Below, piece after piece: positions 1 to 6,036 of a stretch of DNA of 17,269 nucleotides. The position numbers were made by a program, and so were the translations under genes. The notes beneath the pieces were generated by a model. The model worked only from the letters and a program-made list of their open reading frames with translations. It did not search any database and was not told the origin of the DNA. Source of the DNA: an uncultured Collinsella sp. (lineage in GTDB: Bacteria > Actinomycetota > Coriobacteriia > Coriobacteriales > Coriobacteriaceae); the NCBI GenBank assembly GCA_958453935.1, contig CAUDZT010000046.1, positions 1-17,269 on the forward strand, read 5' to 3'. Each line of letters starts with the position of its first letter. Positions within the stretch are counted from its first letter, which is position 1.

Positions 1-57
1 AAGGTCAATGCCGCCTCGTTTCAAGGCACCTTGCTCGCTCTGGCGGGTTTTCGCTCA

Positions 58-71
58 TATGACCCAATCCG
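58..71 (+). repeat. IS terminal inverted repeat, transposase 3' side
   Basis: TATGACCCAATCCG matches the reverse complement of 1566-1579 at all 14 positions, and the match ends abruptly on both sides. Relative to the transposase this is the right end. Confidence 0.85.
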
Positions 72-333
72 CTGTCAAGAGCCACAATGGCCCCGCCGAC
101 CGCTTGCAATCGGTCGGCGGGGCCTGCCGTTAACCCGTCCCGGTCCGCCCCCGGCATGTCATCGACGCCTTCGGCTCAGTCTCATATCCGCGGATACCGT
201 TCTGTCGGCCCGCACTCCATTCCTTCGGCGGGGTTCCCCAAGTCTGTCGAGGCGCATGCGGAGGGCTCCGCGCGCACAGCGAAATAGGGGGTATCCCCGA
301 AGGCCGCCCGGCTCGCCGGGACGGGGGCTATGT
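72..333 (-). ncRNA. Candidate bridge RNA region of the IS1111-type element
   Basis: This 262-bp stretch downstream of the transposase stop has no convincing gene. On the minus strand it can form several stem-loops: CCCGG/CCGGG (307-311/316-320), GCGGA/TCCGC (258-262/267-271), the palindrome ATCCGCGGAT near 186-195, and the strong stem at 89-124. IS110-family recombinases use a structured bridge RNA from a non-coding end to pair with target and donor DNA; in IS1111-type elements that end lies downstream of the transposase. The RNA boundaries and loops cannot be fixed from one copy, so this marks the region and not a defined transcript. Confidence 0.4.
89..124. repeat. Perfect 14-bp stem-loop inside the IS right end
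   Basis: GGCCCCGCCGACCG (89-102) and its exact reverse complement (111-124) flank an 8-nt loop. No T-run follows on either strand, so it is not a standard intrinsic terminator. It lies 18 bp inside the terminal repeat, downstream of the transposase. It could be a core stem of the guide (bridge) RNA expected in this end, or an end structure used in recombination. Confidence 0.7.
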
Positions 334-1455
334 CTATTCCGCGCCCTCCCGGCACATCATGCCGAGGGCCCAGAGCCACCTCACGAGCTCGGCCGCGGTG
401 GCCGCGTTGGCCTTCGCCGCGGGCATGCCGCGGGCGAGCATCTCCTCGCGCCGCCGCAGGAGCCGCTCGGACCCCTTCCTCCCGTGCATCCTTATCTCGA
501 GGGGCACGCCCGTGTCCCTCGGCATGAGCTTCGGCTGGTGCCGTGCCGCGGCGTAGCACCATGAACCCTCAACGGCCAGCTTCCTCACGAGCGCGTTGCC
601 CGCACCGCTGATGCCTCCGAGCCGCACGGAGTCGCCACTCGACCTCTGACTCGGCGCGAGGCCGAAATAGGCCGTGACCTGCCTTCCGGAACGGAACCTC
701 GTGAAGTCGCCGACCTCGGCCGAGAAGGCTGCGGCCAGCGCGAAGGCGCAGCCCTTGATCGACTGGAGGGCGGCCACCTCCGCGGCGATCGGGCTGGCAT
801 CCACGGCGGCCCTGTACTCGGAGAGCAGGTCCGCCCGGGCCTCCGCCGCGGCCTCGACCTCGTTCCTCAGGGCGGCGAGCGTCCGAACCCCGCCATCGTC
901 CTCCGGCCTGACCTTGTCGAGCCACCTCAGGAAGTCGTAGGTCCAGTACTTCCTCGGGTTGCCGGCGGGCGTGGTGCCGCCGTAGACGAACCCCCGCTTT
1001 GCGAGGAAGGCGAGCAGCCGCTGCTTGGCGGTCGCCAGGCGCGCGGTCGCCCCGTCGTAGGCGCCGGCGAGGTCCCTGATGCCTTCGACCTCGGGGGAGG
1101 GGACCCATACGGGGGAGATGTCGTGGGCGAGTATCGCCTTGGCCATCCTGGCGGCGTCGTTCCTGTCGTTCTTGGAGGCCGAGTCGGCGGCCGACCTGGG
1201 GATCTTCGAGACCGCGGCGACGACGCACTCGACGCCGAGCCAGGCGAGCTCCCTTTGCGGGGCGAAGCCGGGGTAGCCGCTCTCGTAGGCCGCGAGCGAC
1301 GGCCCGGGGAACCCATCCATCCACCCGGCGATCTCGCCCCAGGGGTTGCCGGGGAACCTCCTCGTCACGGCCTCGCCGGTGTCCGCGTCGAGGGCGCAGA
1401 CGGTGGTCGACCTCAGGTGGACGTCCATCCCGAACGCGGTAGAATACTTTGGCAT
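334..1455 (-). CDS. IS110/IS1111-family DEDD transposase (RNA-guided recombinase)
   Basis: This 373-residue protein is normal length for the family. The N-terminal RuvC-like DEDD domain is visible: GMDVH (D11), AYESGY (E58) and KNDRNDAARMAK (D97, D100) carry the four acidic residues. The C-terminal Tnp_20 half (about 220-300) has the region around GLAPSQRSSGDS, which holds the candidate catalytic serine, followed by GNALVRKLAVEGSW. Known members excise the element as a circle and insert it at specific sites without target duplication, guided by a structured RNA. The start ATG at 1455 is preceded by GGGAGG five bases upstream. The frame is intact and all key residues are present, so the enzyme may be active. 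Confidence 0.93.
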   Translation of the reverse strand: MPKYSTAFGMDVHLRSTTVCALDADTGEAVTRRFPGNPWGEIAGWMDGFPGPSLAAYESGYPGFAPQRELAWLGVECVVAAVSKIPRSAADSASKNDRNDAARMAKAILAHDISPVWVPSPEVEGIRDLAGAYDGATARLATAKQRLLAFLAKRGFVYGGTTPAGNPRKYWTYDFLRWLDKVRPEDDGGVRTLAALRNEVEAAAEARADLLSEYRAAVDASPIAAEVAALQSIKGCAFALAAAFSAEVGDFTRFRSGRQVTAYFGLAPSQRSSGDSVRLGGISGAGNALVRKLAVEGSWCYAAARHQPKLMPRDTGVPLEIRMHGRKGSERLLRRREEMLARGMPAAKANAATAAELVRWLWALGMMCREGAE

Positions 1456-1565
1456 GGGAGCCTCCCAACCTCGTTGCGGCGCGGCTGCGCCTATGGCACT
1501 TCAACATCATTGTCGCAGCCCCGACCCGCGGTCACGAGCGGGGGCTCCTATCTTTTTAGTGCCCT

Positions 1566-1579
1566 CGGATTGGGTCATA
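1566..1579 (+). repeat. IS terminal inverted repeat, transposase 5' side
   Basis: CGGATTGGGTCATA is the exact reverse complement of 58-71. The 110 bp between it and the transposase start can fold around AGCCCC/GGGGCT arms but is short for a complete bridge RNA. Confidence 0.85.
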
Positions 1580-1613
1580 GTGTCTGTCGTTGCCAAAACA
1601 TCGACGTTGGGGG

Positions 1614-1660
1614 TAGTCGTTGGGGACGTTCTAGTCGTTTAAGAACGTCCCCAACGACTA
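1614..1660. repeat. Perfect 19-bp palindrome carrying the GGGGACGT core
   Basis: Left arm TAGTCGTTGGGGACGTTCT (1614-1632), 9-nt loop, exact reverse complement at 1642-1660. It has no T-run and lies between the IS and the end of the DUF1700-linked small gene. The core TGGGGACGT recurs near 3070 and 3113 in this window, so it looks like a copy of a dispersed REP-like palindrome and not a gene-specific terminator. It could still stop transcription of the minus-strand cluster. Confidence 0.7.
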
Positions 1661-1736
1661 GGTCAAAAGGCTCCGAGTGCGGCGTGCTCACGCCCGTCGT
1701 GGTGTGCCCGAAAGGGGATGGCTGCTACGAGCTCGA

Positions 1737-2000
1737 TCATTTGCGAGTAGAAGACGAACCAGCTGTTGCAGATCCAATATGGATCTCGCCAACCTCGGCA
1801 AGCTGCTTGATGAGTGGAAGCCCTGTCGGGTCGTCCATTTCAACACCACCCAGAATGATGGTGTCATCGCGCAGGTCGATCTGCGTGTTGAACACAGCGA
1901 GGTTAAAGCCGGAGGCCACAAATCCGATAGCAGCCAGGACGAGCCCCGTGGCAACAAGTCCACCCGCTACGGCAAGGTAAATCTTTTTTACGCTGGACAT
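1737..2000 (-). CDS. Short membrane-anchored protein in the padR cluster, probably 3'-truncated
   Basis: This is an 87-residue product. After MSSVKKIYL there is one hydrophobic segment (about residues 8-32, AVAGGLVATGLVLAAIGFVASG), then a short polar region with IILGGVE. The start has AGGAAGGAG seven bases upstream, and the gene lies 14 bp after the DUF1700 stop, so co-transcription is likely. In Firmicutes and Coriobacteriia the third gene of padR-DUF1700 clusters is often a much longer DUF4097-type putative adhesin with a similar N-terminal anchor. The early stop, followed by repeat DNA and an IS, suggests the rest has been lost. The family link is inference from context and the N-terminus only; it may be a genuine short protein. 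Confidence 0.55.
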   Translation of the reverse strand: MSSVKKIYLAVAGGLVATGLVLAAIGFVASGFNLAVFNTQIDLRDDTIILGGVEMDDPTGLPLIKQLAEVGEIHIGSATAGSSSTRK

Positions 2001-2014
2001 GTTTGCACTCCTTC

Positions 2015-2647
2015 CTATGCCGTGAGCGGCGCCGCTTCAGCGCCCATGCGGCTCTTATTGCCTCGATCTTTCCAGAAGGGCGAAACGGCTTTCTTCGCCC
2101 AAAGGGCAGAGAGGCGCGCGATCTGCTTGGACGCCGTCCAGGCGCCGGCTCCCGTGAGGAGCGCCACACCGATGGAAGCGAATCCCATTCCCATCGAGGC
2201 CAAAACGTACGGAACATGCCCGATAATGATGCCGTCCACGGCGAACAGGAGCCCTACCAGGCCCGCGCCCCCGAATGCCGCGGCCACGATCCACACGCAG
2301 AGCGCAAGAACCCAAATACAGATGTAGACTGCAGCGGCAACGGCGACGAACGCGAGCAGCAGCGGAATCCATACCGGAGAGCCCACGATGGCGAGCGCCC
2401 ATAGAAGTGCCGTGCTCTTGCGCTTGGTCCTCGCGATCGCGCGCGGCACGGCGGGCAGTTCGTCGAGCGTTGCCTCGGCGGCCTCACCGGGCGTGCCCAT
2501 GGCGGCCACAGCCTCGGCCTCCGTCATGCCGTCCTCCATACGGTCGGCGATGGCCTCCGCGTAGAACTCCTGCGTTTCCTTTACCTGATCTGCCGGCAGG
2601 CAGGCCAGAAGCTCGCCCAGCCGGTTCAAGAACTCATCGCGCGTCAT
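2015..2647 (-). CDS. DUF1700/HAAS-type membrane protein
   Basis: This 210-residue protein has a soluble N-terminal part (1-75), MTRDEFLNRLGELLACLPAD followed by a region with EAEAVAAMGTPGEAA. This is the helical pattern typical of DUF1700/HAAS proteins. Residues about 80-175 form roughly four hydrophobic segments, and the tail is basic. In this family the soluble domain is thought to pair with a PadR-type regulator encoded next door; the biochemical role is not established. The start ATG overlaps the end of padR by 14 bp and has GGAGGGGG six bases upstream, inside padR, which points to translational coupling. Confidence 0.85.
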   Translation of the reverse strand: MTRDEFLNRLGELLACLPADQVKETQEFYAEAIADRMEDGMTEAEAVAAMGTPGEAAEATLDELPAVPRAIARTKRKSTALLWALAIVGSPVWIPLLLAFVAVAAAVYICIWVLALCVWIVAAAFGGAGLVGLLFAVDGIIIGHVPYVLASMGMGFASIGVALLTGAGAWTASKQIARLSALWAKKAVSPFWKDRGNKSRMGAEAAPLTA

Positions 2648-2954
2648 GGTGCGCCCCCTCCACGTAACGGTAGATCTCCTGCACGGATGGCCATTCGGCG
2701 AGGAACTCGGCGATACGCTCGCGCCCGGCGTCCGTGATGCGGTAGTACCTCCGCAGCCGCCCGTTGTGCTCGGCGGAGCGCGCGGTGATGCAGCCCGCCT
2801 TCTCCAGGCGCTTGAGCAACGGATAGAGCGTGGATTCCGTGAGCCCCATACTCGCGGGCACGTCCTTCACGATCTGATAGCCGTAGGATTCCTCGCCCGA
2901 GACGGCCGCGAGCACGCAGGCCTCGAGGAAGCCGCGCTTCATCTGTGCCTCCAT
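2634..2954 (-). CDS. PadR-family transcriptional regulator
   Basis: This 106-residue protein matches small (subfamily s1) PadR regulators. It opens with MEAQMKRGFLEACVLAAVS, continues with SYGYQIVKDV and LTESTLYPLLKRLEKAGCI of the winged helix, then GRLRRYYRITDAGRERI of the wing, and ends in a short dimerisation helix. I chose the ATG at 2954 because it has AAAGGAGGTG just upstream and begins at the usual family start; an in-frame ATG at 3020 would put the promoter inside the gene. PadR proteins repress their own cluster and release DNA on binding a ligand. Here the product probably controls the overlapping DUF1700 gene and the small gene after it through the palindromic site in its promoter. 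The ligand is unknown. Confidence 0.92.
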   Translation of the reverse strand: MEAQMKRGFLEACVLAAVSGEESYGYQIVKDVPASMGLTESTLYPLLKRLEKAGCITARSAEHNGRLRRYYRITDAGRERIAEFLAEWPSVQEIYRYVEGAHHDAR

Positions 2955-2991
2955 CCGCACACCTCCTTTCGTAGTATACTGTGTAACACCT

Positions 2992-3020
2992 ACTATATGA
3001 CACATAGTATATGATGTCAA
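2992..3020 (-). promoter_or_regulatory. Promoter of the padR-DUF1700 cluster with overlapping operator
   Basis: On the minus strand, -35 TTGACA (3020-3015) and -10 TATAGT (2997-2992) are 17 bp apart, close to the sigma-70 consensus. The arms TACTAT (2991-2996) and ATAGTA (3004-3009) form an inverted repeat over the -10 and spacer, and AGTATACT (2973-2980) and GTGTAACAC (2981-2989) are further small palindromes downstream. PadR proteins typically bind such AT-rich dyads, so autorepression is the likely logic. Confidence 0.75.
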
Positions 3021-3059
3021 CAGTTGTCGTATAGGGAGTCCGGTCTGTCTGTCCCCTGC

Positions 3060-3094
3060 GGGTACTCATTGGGGACGTACTTAAATGAGTACCC
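3060..3094. repeat. 11-bp inverted repeat around the GGGGACGT core
   Basis: GGGTACTCATT (3060-3070) and AATGAGTACCC (3084-3094) flank a 13-nt loop that begins GGGGACGTAC. It shares the core of the palindrome at 1614-1660 and of the copy near 3111-3138. Confidence 0.6.
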
Positions 3095-3110
3095 ATCGCT
3101 CAAGGTGGCA

Positions 3111-3157
3111 CCTGGGGACGTTCCTTATGTGCCGGCACTTTGGGACACTCCTTGTCA
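3111..3157. repeat. REP-like intergenic repeat copy
   Basis: It contains CCTGGGGACGTTCC, the 10-bp palindrome GTGCCGGCAC (3129-3138) and CCTTGTCAAGG. With the two other copies in the window this suggests a dispersed repeat family. The 284 bp between padR and cutC otherwise hold only promoter sequence. Confidence 0.5.
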
Positions 3158-3238
3158 AGGTTTTGTTCCATCGTGCGGGTTGCTATTTAACGTGCGACAA
3201 TGCCGTGTGGAAATCGAAATGTCTCCTGGGGGCTATCT

Positions 3239-3916
3239 ATGCTGTACGAGTTTTGTGCCGAGAACTTTGAGCGTGTGCCGGCGGCTATCGATGCCGGTGC
3301 TAAGCGCATCGAGTTGTGCGACAACCTTGCCGTCGGTGGTACCACGCCCTCGGCCGGCGTTATCAGCACTACGGTCAGCTATGCTCACGAGCATGACGCG
3401 CGAGTGATGTGCATGATTCGCCCGCGTGGCGGTGACTTTCACTACAACCAGGACGAGCTGCGCATGATGGAGATGGACTTGGGTCTTGCCGTGAGCGCCG
3501 GCGTTGACGGCCTGGTCTTTGGCTGCTGCAAGCCCTGTGCCGGCGGCTGGGCGCTCGACGAGCTCACCCTCGGCGCCCTCGTGATGGCTACGGGCTGCGC
3601 GACCGAGGAGTGCAAGCGCGGGGCCATCGATATCACCTTCCACATGGCCTTTGACCAGCTCTCGCCCGAGGCTCAGCTGGACGCCATTGACACACTCGCC
3701 GACTGCGGCATCACGCGCATCCTGACGCATGGTGGTGCTGCCGGAACGCCGATCGAGGACAACCTGGAGCACCTGTCGCGTCTTGTCGAGTATGCGGGCG
3801 ACCGCCTGACCATCCTTCCCGGCGGCGGCATTTCTACGGCCAACCGCGATACCGTGGCGGCGGCATTGAGCGTCTCCGAGCTCCATGGCACCAAGATCGT
3901 GCCGCTGGAGGCGTAA
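3239..3916 (+). CDS. cutC: CutC-family protein (copper homeostasis protein CutC)
   Basis: This 225-residue TIM-barrel protein has clear family blocks: the opening LYEFCAENFERVPAAIDAGA with RIELCDNLAVGGTTPSAGVI, then MIRPRGGDFHY, ITFHMAFDQL, RILTHGGAAG and ILPGGGIS. E. coli CutC was first linked to copper tolerance, but that role is disputed and many copies are near metabolic genes, so the cellular function is uncertain. I chose the ATG at 3239 because it opens directly with the conserved first strand and has a G-rich CTGGGGG stretch upstream. The next gene starts three bases after the stop, so the two are almost certainly co-transcribed. Confidence 0.93.
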   Translation: MLYEFCAENFERVPAAIDAGAKRIELCDNLAVGGTTPSAGVISTTVSYAHEHDARVMCMIRPRGGDFHYNQDELRMMEMDLGLAVSAGVDGLVFGCCKPCAGGWALDELTLGALVMATGCATEECKRGAIDITFHMAFDQLSPEAQLDAIDTLADCGITRILTHGGAAGTPIEDNLEHLSRLVEYAGDRLTILPGGGISTANRDTVAAALSVSELHGTKIVPLEA

Positions 3917-3919
3917 CCC

Positions 3920-4717
3920 GTGGCGCTGGTATTTGACGTTCAGCAGGCGAACGGTAAGCCCGACGACAACCGGCGCCCTGGCACCGCGTGTCCCTTTTGC
4001 GATACCGAGGAACTTGCCGATATCATCCGGCGCGATGGTGACTGCATCTGGCTCGAGAATAAGTTCAAGACCCTGCGCGCCACCCGTCAAACCGTGCTGA
4101 TCGAGTCGGCCGATCACGATGCCGACCTGGTGATCTATGAGCCGGATGAACTCCACCATGTGATACGGTTTGCCCTGGGTTGCTGGCAGCAGATGATCGA
4201 TTCACAGCAGTATCGCAGCGTTCTCATGTACAAGAACAAGGGTCCGCTCTCGGGCGGTAGTCTCGTTCATCCGCACATGCAGATTGTGGGTTTGGAGCAG
4301 GAAGACGGCTACACTTCGCTGACTTCTGCCAATTTCGAAGGCATCAATGTCTGGCAACAGGGGAGAATCTCGGTCAATATCTCAACCGAACCGATCATGG
4401 GGTTCTTTGAGATCAACGTTTCAGCCCCGCAGGGAATCGCCGCCAGCGATGACGCACGAGACCAAGCCGAGGCGGATCTCTTTGCCGATGCGATCCAGGT
4501 AGCTCTGCGCTATATCCTAAACGAGCACCACGGTGGTCGCGCAGAGTCGTACAACTTGTTCTTCTATCACCTGGGCGGTCGGACCATTGCCAAGGCGCTG
4601 CCGCGTTGGGTGGTTTCGCCCTACTTTGTCGGCTATCGTTTGGCCCAAGTCGATGCCGAGACGACGCTCGATATCGATGCTGAGCGTCTGCGTGCGCATC
4701 TGGAAACGCTCGTATAG
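3920..4717 (+). CDS. GalT-like HIT-superfamily protein (DUF4931-type)
   Basis: This 265-residue protein has CPFC (C24, C27) near the N-terminus, a zinc-type pair as in galactose-1-phosphate uridylyltransferases, and LVHPHMQIVG with H117 and H119 at the place of the nucleotidyl-transfer HPHxQ motif. It is shorter than ordinary GalT (about 330-500 residues) and resembles the DUF4931 group of GalT-like proteins. A sugar-phosphate nucleotidyltransferase or phosphorylase activity is plausible; the substrate cannot be read from the sequence. The start is GTG at 3920, three bases after the cutC stop, with no separate good ribosome site, which suggests coupling. Confidence 0.8.
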   Translation: MALVFDVQQANGKPDDNRRPGTACPFCDTEELADIIRRDGDCIWLENKFKTLRATRQTVLIESADHDADLVIYEPDELHHVIRFALGCWQQMIDSQQYRSVLMYKNKGPLSGGSLVHPHMQIVGLEQEDGYTSLTSANFEGINVWQQGRISVNISTEPIMGFFEINVSAPQGIAASDDARDQAEADLFADAIQVALRYILNEHHGGRAESYNLFFYHLGGRTIAKALPRWVVSPYFVGYRLAQVDAETTLDIDAERLRAHLETLV

Positions 4718-4719
4718 CA

Positions 4720-4749
4720 AGACTAACACCCGCGTAATGCGGGCAGTCT
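4720..4749. terminator. Candidate bidirectional terminator hairpin between convergent genes
   Basis: CCCGC-GTAAT-GCGGG (4729-4743) lies within outer arms AGACT (4720-4724) and AGTCT (4745-4749), exactly between the plus-strand and minus-strand stop codons. There is no good T-run, so termination is inferred from position and symmetry. Confidence 0.45.
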
Positions 4750-5746
4750 AGCGCGCCATGGCGTCGCGACCGGCCTCGACCCGCTTGCGCTGGGCGGCAC
4801 GCTCCTCGCCGGTCAGGCGCTCAAAGAGATGCCCGATAATTGAGGCCAACACCTGCTGAAACAGCGTTCCGCACATGACGGGAAACACAACTTCGCCCGG
4901 AAAGTACTGCGTGGCGATGACGGCACCCGAAGAGATGTTGCGCATGCCGCAGGTAAAGCACATGGTAGTCGTCTCGCTATACGGCAGATGCAGCGCACGG
5001 GCGACCAGAAAACCGACGACAAAGCCGCTGATGGCGAAGATCAAAATAAAGAGGGCGACTTCCAGGCGCACCGCGTTCATGTGCAGTACGTACTCGCTCA
5101 TGGCGGTGGAGTTGGACGCGATAACGCCCATCATCATGAACTTGCAGGCGGGCGAGAGTGCGGGAGAGAGTTTCTCGTGTCCCCATCCGCGCGTGAGTTC
5201 GTTGATCACGATGCCGAATACGGCGGGGATGGCGATCATAAAGGCCATGTCTTGCATCATGCTCGGCACATCGATCGAGACGGTGGCGCCCAGCAGGAGC
5301 TTGAGCGTAAGCGGAATCGTCACAGGTGAGATGACCGAGGACGTCAGGATGATGGTGAGCGCGAGCGGGCCGTTGCCGCCGAACATGCTGATCCACATAA
5401 AAGCGGTGACGGCCACGGGCACGCTGTATTCGAGCACGATGCCGCAGACAAGGTTGGGGTTGGAGCCAAAGAATAACGATCCCATGGCATAGGCTGCGAT
5501 AGGGATAAGCACCGCCGAGACGAGTAACGCCAAGACCAGGTGCAGCGGACGGCGGAACACCTCGGTTACCTGGTGAAAGGTGTTGCTGAGCGCACCCTGA
5601 AACGTCATAAAGGCAAACAGGGTGGGAACGATGGGCTTGAGTACGCCAATCTGTTGGGGAAAGAGCACGCCGAGCGCCACGCAAATCGGAACGATGACCT
5701 GCATGTGCCCCGCGAGAAACTTGCCCAGTCCAACCCATTGCTTCAT
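4748..5746 (-). CDS. Bile acid:sodium symporter (BASS) family transporter
   Basis: This 332-residue polytopic membrane protein has about nine to ten hydrophobic segments. Family marks are the repeated-half layout, VPVAVTAFMWISMFGGNGP in the middle, and CFTCGMRNISSGAVIATQYF near the C-terminus, which corresponds to the conserved ExGxQN-type crossover helix. BASS proteins couple sodium entry to uptake of organic anions such as bile acids, pantothenate or keto acids; the substrate here is not identifiable. The ATG at 5746 has AGGGAG about 12 bases upstream, slightly distant. The C-terminal tail is charged and ends at the hairpin shared with the convergent gene. Confidence 0.85.
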   Translation of the reverse strand: MKQWVGLGKFLAGHMQVIVPICVALGVLFPQQIGVLKPIVPTLFAFMTFQGALSNTFHQVTEVFRRPLHLVLALLVSAVLIPIAAYAMGSLFFGSNPNLVCGIVLEYSVPVAVTAFMWISMFGGNGPLALTIILTSSVISPVTIPLTLKLLLGATVSIDVPSMMQDMAFMIAIPAVFGIVINELTRGWGHEKLSPALSPACKFMMMGVIASNSTAMSEYVLHMNAVRLEVALFILIFAISGFVVGFLVARALHLPYSETTTMCFTCGMRNISSGAVIATQYFPGEVVFPVMCGTLFQQVLASIIGHLFERLTGEERAAQRKRVEAGRDAMAR

Positions 5747-5828
5747 ATGCGCTTGTGACTCCCTTTGCCCGTGAATCCGTTTTGAATGGATATGCTAGAC
5801 GCTCGCATGCGTCCGTGCGTCAGAAACG

Positions 5829-5843
5829 CTCGAATATTTCGAG
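5829..5843. repeat. Small dyad in the divergent intergenic region
   Basis: CTCGAA-TAT-TTCGAG lies between the divergently transcribed transporter and recJ. It may be an operator or just a chance dyad. Confidence 0.3.
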
Positions 5844-5908
5844 GCTATTACCGGCATCGTTTACCGAAACCGCGGCGTGCTGCGGCGATTTGCGTCTGCT
5901 CTGCACGG

Positions 5909-5914
5909 TATAAT
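5909..5914 (+). promoter_or_regulatory. Probable -10 element for the recJ-rel unit
   Basis: A consensus TATAAT lies 114 bp before the recJ start. The -35 region (near 5886-5892) is poor, so the start of transcription is only approximate. Confidence 0.5.
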
Positions 5915-5970
5915 AAATCCGTTCAACAGATCTGCCTGCCGAAGCGGGCATACACAGAGGACTCATCGCT

Positions 5971-6036
5971 ATGAACCGTGAGAGGTATCGCGGCGACCTG
6001 CCCCTATCGGGGGTGGGCGCCTATGTCATCGCTTAA
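5971..6036 (+). other. Possible 21-codon upstream reading frame overlapping the recJ start
   Basis: ATG at 5971 opens a 21-residue frame (MNRERYRGDLPLSGVGAYVIA) with AGAGG ten bases upstream. It ends at TAA 6034-6036, just inside recJ, whose ATG is at 6023. Its ribosome site is as good as or better than that of recJ, so it could couple or limit recJ translation. It may also be incidental. Confidence 0.35.

Larger units (their letters stand above)
58..1579 (-). mobile_element. IS110-family insertion sequence, IS1111-type
   Basis: The element is about 1.52 kb. Its outer limits are set by a perfect 14-bp inverted repeat, TATGACCCAATCCG at 58-71 and its reverse complement at 1566-1579. It holds one gene, a DEDD transposase on the minus strand. 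The non-coding end downstream of the transposase (58-333, 276 bp) is much longer than the upstream end (1456-1579, 124 bp). Inverted repeats close to the ends and a long non-coding 3' end are what is known of the IS1111 subgroup; classical IS110 elements lack the repeats and have the long non-coding part upstream. In this subgroup the repeats are usually slightly subterminal, so the true ends may lie a few bases outside. No target-site duplication is visible, which is normal for the family. Confidence 0.85.

Noticed and set aside
1..57. End of a gene to the left of the IS
   Set aside because: Short open frames exist on both strands but the stretch is too short to identify; nothing firm can be said.
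569..1510. A second long minus-strand frame overlapping the transposase
   Set aside because: Its product is an arginine-rich shadow; all catalytic motifs are in the other frame.
3233..4159. A 308-codon open frame antisense to cutC and the GalT-like gene
   Set aside because: It is a shadow of two well supported genes and spans their junction.
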